From Phlebotomus papatasi (taxonomy: Eukaryota; Arthropoda; Insecta; Diptera; Psychodidae), in NCBI RefSeq assembly GCF_024763615.1, contig NC_077223.1, positions 48,360,627-48,424,626 on the forward strand: a stretch of 64,000 bases of DNA, written 5' to 3'. Position numbers and translations under genes: made by a program. Of the stretch, positions 58,838-64,000 are shown piece after piece. Numbering within the stretch: the first letter of the stretch is position 1; the number at the start of each line of letters is the position of its first letter. The notes under the pieces were generated by a model. That model was not told the DNA's origin and ran no database searches. It saw only the letters and a list, made by a program, of their open reading frames with translations.

Positions 58838-60473
58838 TAGTAATATAAAATCGAACCTTCTGGCCACCATTTGTACATTTCGACTACGAATATTTAGTAG
58901 TGTAAGTCTCAAAAACCACATATTTGGGTTATAATCCAGAAATAGCATTTGTTGGTAAAATTATAACTATAGAAATTCCTTACGTCTCAGAACTTTACTC
59001 ACATTTATTGCCATTTCAAATTGACTAATACGACCCAAATAACAATTTTACATACAAAACCCTCTGGACATTTCATTGACCTTTTATTGATTGCTAGAAT
59101 TTATTCGAAATTATTATTTTGAATACGATTATAGGTGAGGTTTCCCATGTAATTTTACATTGAAATTGCTGCAAATTATATTAACTGCCCCAATTTACTG
59201 ATTCATTCTTCAACCATTAATTATAATATCGAAATTCTTGCTTTTTTAATTCAATTAGCATAATAACTAATTATATATTTATAAAATGTTGTTTTGACGA
59301 TATTTGAGATATAGTTCTGAAGGTTCTGAAAAACTTAGAGCCAATGTCTATTTAAAAATGCAATAAGAATGTATGCAAATAATTCTGAAAAAGTAATTCA
59401 ATTCATTTTTATAGAAAGAAAGTTCTTTTCATCAGAAGATGTTATTCAATAAACTGCAGAGTCATACATTTTATGATACATATTACTATCATTTATTATT
59501 AAGACATGCCTCGGGCATATGTTTTGTATCTCATTATATTCCTGCATTGAAGTAAAATCAAAGCTAAATCTTAGATCTGCTATTGGTTGATGTGATTCTT
59601 CATAAGAGAGTTGGGCTAATTCGAAATGTCTGCAAAATCAGATTGAAATTCACATGATAATTGGGGTATAATAGGAGCACAGAGGTAGACTGGATAATTT
59701 AAATTCGTTATAATTAAAGTTGACGCACTCTCTGTAAGTTGACGTAATAATTAATAGATTTAAAAGTAGTACTATTTGTATGGCCTTAGGCTAAGTTTCT
59801 TTTAAGTACGGGTATCATTTCTTATCCTTATCATATAAGTCAATTGAATGTGATGTGTGACTTCTTATTATTTACAAAATTCTAAACAAAGCCTTTTTTT
59901 GAAAAAGGTTGAAAAGCAATTCAAATTTATTTCGATTTAGTAAACATTCTAAGGGTGTCTGTTCCCTCAGATGTTACGCACTTGACTTCCAAAGTGGTTT
60001 GCACTGTACACATTAAAGACAATCTAGGCAAAAAACGTCCAAAAAGCTCACAAATACCAGAAATCATTGGATTGGGATAAATCTATCTTATTGTTTCTCG
60101 GGAACTAAAGTATGACGAAAACACGTAAAATAACTCAGACTTATCATATGAAGACAGATCTTGTAAAAAAAATTAAATATCATAAGGTTTTGGAAAAATG
60201 ATACAAAACAATTACCAATTTAATAAGAATTGCCTCAATTAGATTGGAAATTAATTCATATTTTAATAATAACACTGACTGGTAAAATTGGAAGGATCAA
60301 ATTGCATCATATTTGATCCTTTGAAATGATTACTATAGTGTCTTTTGAAATTGTGTATGCACATTTGTCATGTTTTATTATGTTTAATCGTAAACTAATT
60401 ACTCATCTCATTCGAGCGAATAACAATGATGATTTTTTCATCAAAATTTGGATTTTTGGGGTATAGACATTAC
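58838..60473. other. Interval without supported feature
   Basis: AT-rich sequence with no repeat partner in the window and no supported exon. Confidence 0.45.
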
Positions 60474-60580
60474 CTTATGTACAGTCAGAAAATCCTTACA
60501 TCGAGTGTTTTTGAGCTCTATTACATCTTCCGCGATCATAATATTGTCGTCGAAGAAACTTTCTTGTCTCATCAGAACAC
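60474..60580 (-). CDS. Exon candidate, unknown protein (minus strand)
   Basis: Read on the minus strand, an acceptor (gttggcactgttgttag) precedes a 107-bp segment that is followed by a good donor (CATAAG then GTAATG). It would begin by completing a codon with two bases and end in phase 0. The peptide is VLMRQESFFDDNIMIAEDV then IELKNTRCKDFLTVHK. By hand count G+C is about 47% at position 1, 22% at position 2 and 44% at position 3, a coding-like profile in otherwise very AT-rich DNA. I cannot assign a family. Its outgoing phase matches the incoming phase of the candidate at 51.7 kb, so the two could be consecutive exons of one gene. Confidence 0.42.
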
Positions 60581-62629
60581 CTAACAACAGTGCCAACACA
60601 TTTTTTAAGTCAATTTAATGTGTGTGGTATTATTTGAGGTTTTATTTTATTTATGTGGTATTATTTATCAGAATGTGAATGCCATGAAAGACTTTTCCAA
60701 TGGTTTAGTCCGTTCAAAGAACATTAAAATTATAACTACTGCCACGATATATCGAATTTAAGAGGCACTTATAATGTTTACTGTAAATAATACTATATCT
60801 TGCATTGCAAGGAATGCAGCCGTATAAATATATTGAGGAGATATTTTACAAATAAACATACAAACTTTCTAAACAAAGTGCCTCTAAATTGGTGCTGTGC
60901 GCGTAATTAATATGTTGCATATCAACAAAAACAAAACCTTGCAAATTTACAGCGAATATATGTAGAATATCTAGAAATTTCCTTTGAATTCATTGAAATT
61001 ATTTTATACAGGTATATGTTATAGGTATTTGTCACCAATTTAATTGACGATTATCTAGCCTTATCATGATAATTTTATATTTTGATAACTGGTGGTCATT
61101 TATTGCAAATTTAATGAGAATTTGCTGGTGGTTTCTATGGAAATAAGGTGTATAAAATAATCTGCTCAGCCCACCAACTGTGTGATCCAATATTTCATTA
61201 ACATGCATAACAGGATAAGAATTTAATTACAAACTGATTGCAGGATGAGATCATGCTACATCACAGGAAGTATTTAATTTGAAAATTTGTATTAATTTAA
61301 GAGTACAATATGTGAAAAAAAGACGATTAATTTCCGGATGTTAATGGAATCATCGCGACTAAAACTCTATTTTACATTTGATGGAGGATATCCTCAAATT
61401 GGGCGAAATTACATGATTTTCAGTGGAGATTTTACAAATTTTCGGTGATTTATATTAAATTTTGTTAGTCAACGTGAGAGCTTTATGATCACTTAGTGAA
61501 ATTTCTGTTCATTTACAAATTCAGTATCGACGATATTACAAATTTACATGTTAATACAAAAAAAAATCAGAATTTCAGAAAATATAAATAATAAATCTGT
61601 TAATCATAATGAATTTATTCATAATCTTTTTTGACCGATACTAAAAATAGACATAATTTAAATTTTGCCGTCAATATAAATTAATTTTACGTAATACATT
61701 ATGCACAGTTAATTTAGCTCAAATATAATATACGGTCTTGATATGAATGACGTTTAATTGCAGATTAATTTCAAGTAGTTCAATCGATTCTCGCTAATAT
61801 GTATATATCTTAATAGATTCAATCGGCTATTTAATAGTACAACATAATTTAAATAAATGTAAATCTTCAATCCAATTGACAAGAAAATGAAACAATGTGG
61901 TTTTATTATTGAGCCAGCCAGTAGAAAATTTACGAATTTAACATTGAAATTCGATGACAGGTAATTTAATCTCTGGAGGAATTTTGACAATATTCCGGAA
62001 ATTGACGTGGTGAGATGCAATAGATTAAGTTACGCTTTAACCAATTATACCGAACAATATTTAGCCATTACGATTATATTCATGAATGATAGAATGCAAA
62101 TATTATACAAGAAGAATGCTTAGAGTAAGGAAAATCAATGTATCTAATTCATGTTGCGCAAAAAACCTAAAATCAACAAATTGATTTTCTTTATCATTAA
62201 CCATGTTGATCCACACTATAGTCTCTTGTGTGGTATTTTTTTTGTAGCTTTCTTATCTCTAACTAATTTACTTTGAAGACCAACTGTTTAGCTTCCAATG
62301 GGAAAATAGGAATAATAAGAACAGCAGGAAGTCGTCTAAATTGTTGCGCCATTCATACGCTATTCATATGCCATAGGGGATGACGAAAAGATATAAAATA
62401 GATTCAATGGGAAGCACAAAAGTCCTGACTCTGTTACACTTATGTTCATCTTATATTCTGAACCCACTCAAGGAAATTTCCACCAGAATCTTCCTTCTGT
62501 CATAAATCCAGAGAGATACATTTAAATACTTTTTATATGTTTTATTAACGCAATAAATTCAAAATTAATTATTTATAATATATAACTAAATATTCGTAAA
62601 TTAAAAAGGGGTTACAAAGCATTCCATCA
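60581..62629. other. Interval without supported feature
   Basis: Very AT-rich. The 88-codon minus-strand frame at 61754-62020 lacks a domain and is treated as chance. Confidence 0.45.
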
Positions 62630-64000
62630 TTTATAAAATGCTCGGATTCGTGTCGAGACTTATATGCTATATTCCAAAAATATTTTCGCATCGTATACCG
62701 ATTCATAACCGATTTGAACCGATTTCTAAATCACTCAAAAAATCCCCTAATTTTATGAGTAATACCATTGATTTCCTGAAAAATATTTATCGGTCCATAA
62801 CCGGTTTATAACTGTATGTAACTGGTTAAGACTTAGGGCAAAGGCTCATAATTTTGTCCAGTTTCTTATTTTGGACACTTTGAGGATAAAATTGGACATT
62901 AAAAATAAATTGATTAAAATGATGGATTTTTATTCCAATATTTGATGAATAATGAATTCTAACTAAATATTTGTTCTTTGTGGAAGATTTTGACACTAAA
63001 TACGTTAAATTTTGAATATGATTTGAGTTGAAATTGCTTTGTTGAAAATTCAGTGGGAGCAATTGCTTACGAAAAATGTGACAGAACTTCGTATTTACTT
63101 CAGTCTTATTTAGCTGTGATTTCTTCGCAATGTTTCTTCGCTTTCTTTGAGTGATATTATTGAATATTCATTGAATATTGTGTTGATTCACGTTAGTGGT
63201 GATTTATATATTTGACATCAAGTGAAATTTGCCTTGTGAATTAGATTTTTCGTGTGAAAAATGGGAAATTTTTAAGACATTTACCAGTGAAGTGATGGTT
63301 CTTATTTTGGACAGGTGTTTTTCTCACGAAATTTCGCAAAGTTTTAGCTTTTGTGATGACTAGGTTGGACAAATGCCTGGAGAAACAAAGGAGCATCATC
63401 TCTACGAAAGAGATGTAGCGAGAAATGCCTTGAAAGGCTCCCGGAAAGGTCAAGGAATACACTAATCCGCACGTACTTGGAGTACCGAAGTCAACTCACT
63501 TTAATGAATTATATGGAAAGTTTCCGGGCTTCTTGTGACATTCTACGTTTCCCTTACATGAACAGGAAGAGGACTTGGTAAGATTGGTTCATGAAATGAA
63601 GAACAATGGGCATCCTGTTGAGGCGGATTAGCTGTCCAAATTTACAGCCAAGTTGTCTAAATTAATAACCAAGTTGTCCAAAATTCGAGTCAAATTCACC
63701 TCTACATATCAATTCATTTTTAAACGTATTAAAACTAATTTTAGTAAAAATAAGACGATAAATAGCTTGCTAAGTTTCTAAACAACCTTTCTGAAAAGAA
63801 ATTATTAAAAAAAAGTCAATTAGCATTGATATTATCGCACTTCAAACTTGGAACATCGATGCTTATAAGCAGACTGTTCAAAATTATTAGCCCTTACCCT
63901 ATCAGTAATTCTAAGACTTTCCAACGAACCCAAAAAGGACTTTTTGGTTGAGAAATACGTTGTATAGAGCTTTTAACTTTAAAAATCCGTTATTATATGT
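62630..64000 (+). repeat. R1 dispersed repeat, copy d, interrupted and cut by window edge
   Basis: Blocks aaatgctcgg, tatgctatattcc, gattcataaccgattt and ggtttataactg match the head of the other R1 copies. After the pogo-like insertion, tctaagactttccaacg, gagaaatacg and gagcttttaac continue R1 to the window end. Confidence 0.72.
62834..63901 (+). mobile_element. Family P pogo-like element, copy 3, TA target verified
   Basis: The element (62836-63899) starts GGGCAAAGGCTCATAATTT and ends ATTATTAGCCCTTACCC, with TA on each side. R1 reads cagtcttatcaggaac at this place in copy c, so the host had a single TA and the insertion duplicated it. Transposase remains begin at an ATG at 63373 (YERDVARNALKGSRKGQG, then NPHVLGVPKST), broken by stops and a frameshift. 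Confidence 0.9.

Overview
This window looks like AT-rich, repeat-dense nuclear DNA of an insect, most likely a nematoceran fly (sand fly or mosquito type). The reasons are the base composition (about two thirds A+T by eye), the lack of any compact gene, GT/AG-bounded exon candidates, many miniature inverted-repeat transposons (MITEs), and remnants of a DD37E Tc1/mariner transposase, a type best known from mosquitoes. The species assignment is inference. There is no rRNA, recognisable tRNA, CRISPR array or bacterial gene.

Host coding content is sparse. The best candidate is a 222-bp exon on the minus strand near 13.3-13.5 kb (charged, Lys/Arg/Gln-rich). Two weaker minus-strand exon candidates lie at 60.5 kb and 51.7 kb, and a third, weaker still, at 31.0 kb. 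Taken in that order the last three have compatible codon phases. If any are real, most of the window is large introns of one or more minus-strand genes. The 31.0 and 13.3 kb candidates do not join directly. I do not recognise the protein(s). A possible plus-strand terminal exon lies at 12.9-13.1 kb.

Most interpretable content is mobile DNA. 0-9 kb: three copies of a TAGGGTAAGTG-ended MITE, an inverted dimer of a TTAA-targeting piggyBac-like element, and two tiny hAT MITEs with perfect 8-bp target duplications. 9.9-21.7 kb: a 1.9-kb element with GGGGAGACC ends, foldback MITEs with a nested element, CACTGAGA MITEs, two GGGGAGACTGGGGC elements, and a TAGGGTAAAGTG MITE carrying a nested 682-bp element. 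23.8-31.7 kb: a pogo-like element, piggyBac-like MITEs, and a 1.8-kb Tigger-like element holding a MITE palindrome. 33-48 kb: two long copies of an unclassified repeat (R1) broken by other transposons, a second pogo-like copy, a 514-bp piggyBac-like element and a 5'-truncated RTE-like LINE with a 14-bp target duplication. 49.6-58.8 kb: two DD37E transposase pseudogenes, further MITEs and R1/R2 repeats. 62.6-64.0 kb: R1 interrupted by the third pogo-like copy.

The most informative signals are nested insertions where a paralogous copy elsewhere in the window supplies the empty site, fixing target duplications directly: TA at 19.35 kb, TA at 33.28 kb, 8 bp at 46.13 kb and TA at 62.83 kb. Several unrelated MITE families also share the same TA+GGG terminus, and one of these families carries the wreck of a Psq-type helix-turn-helix transposase.
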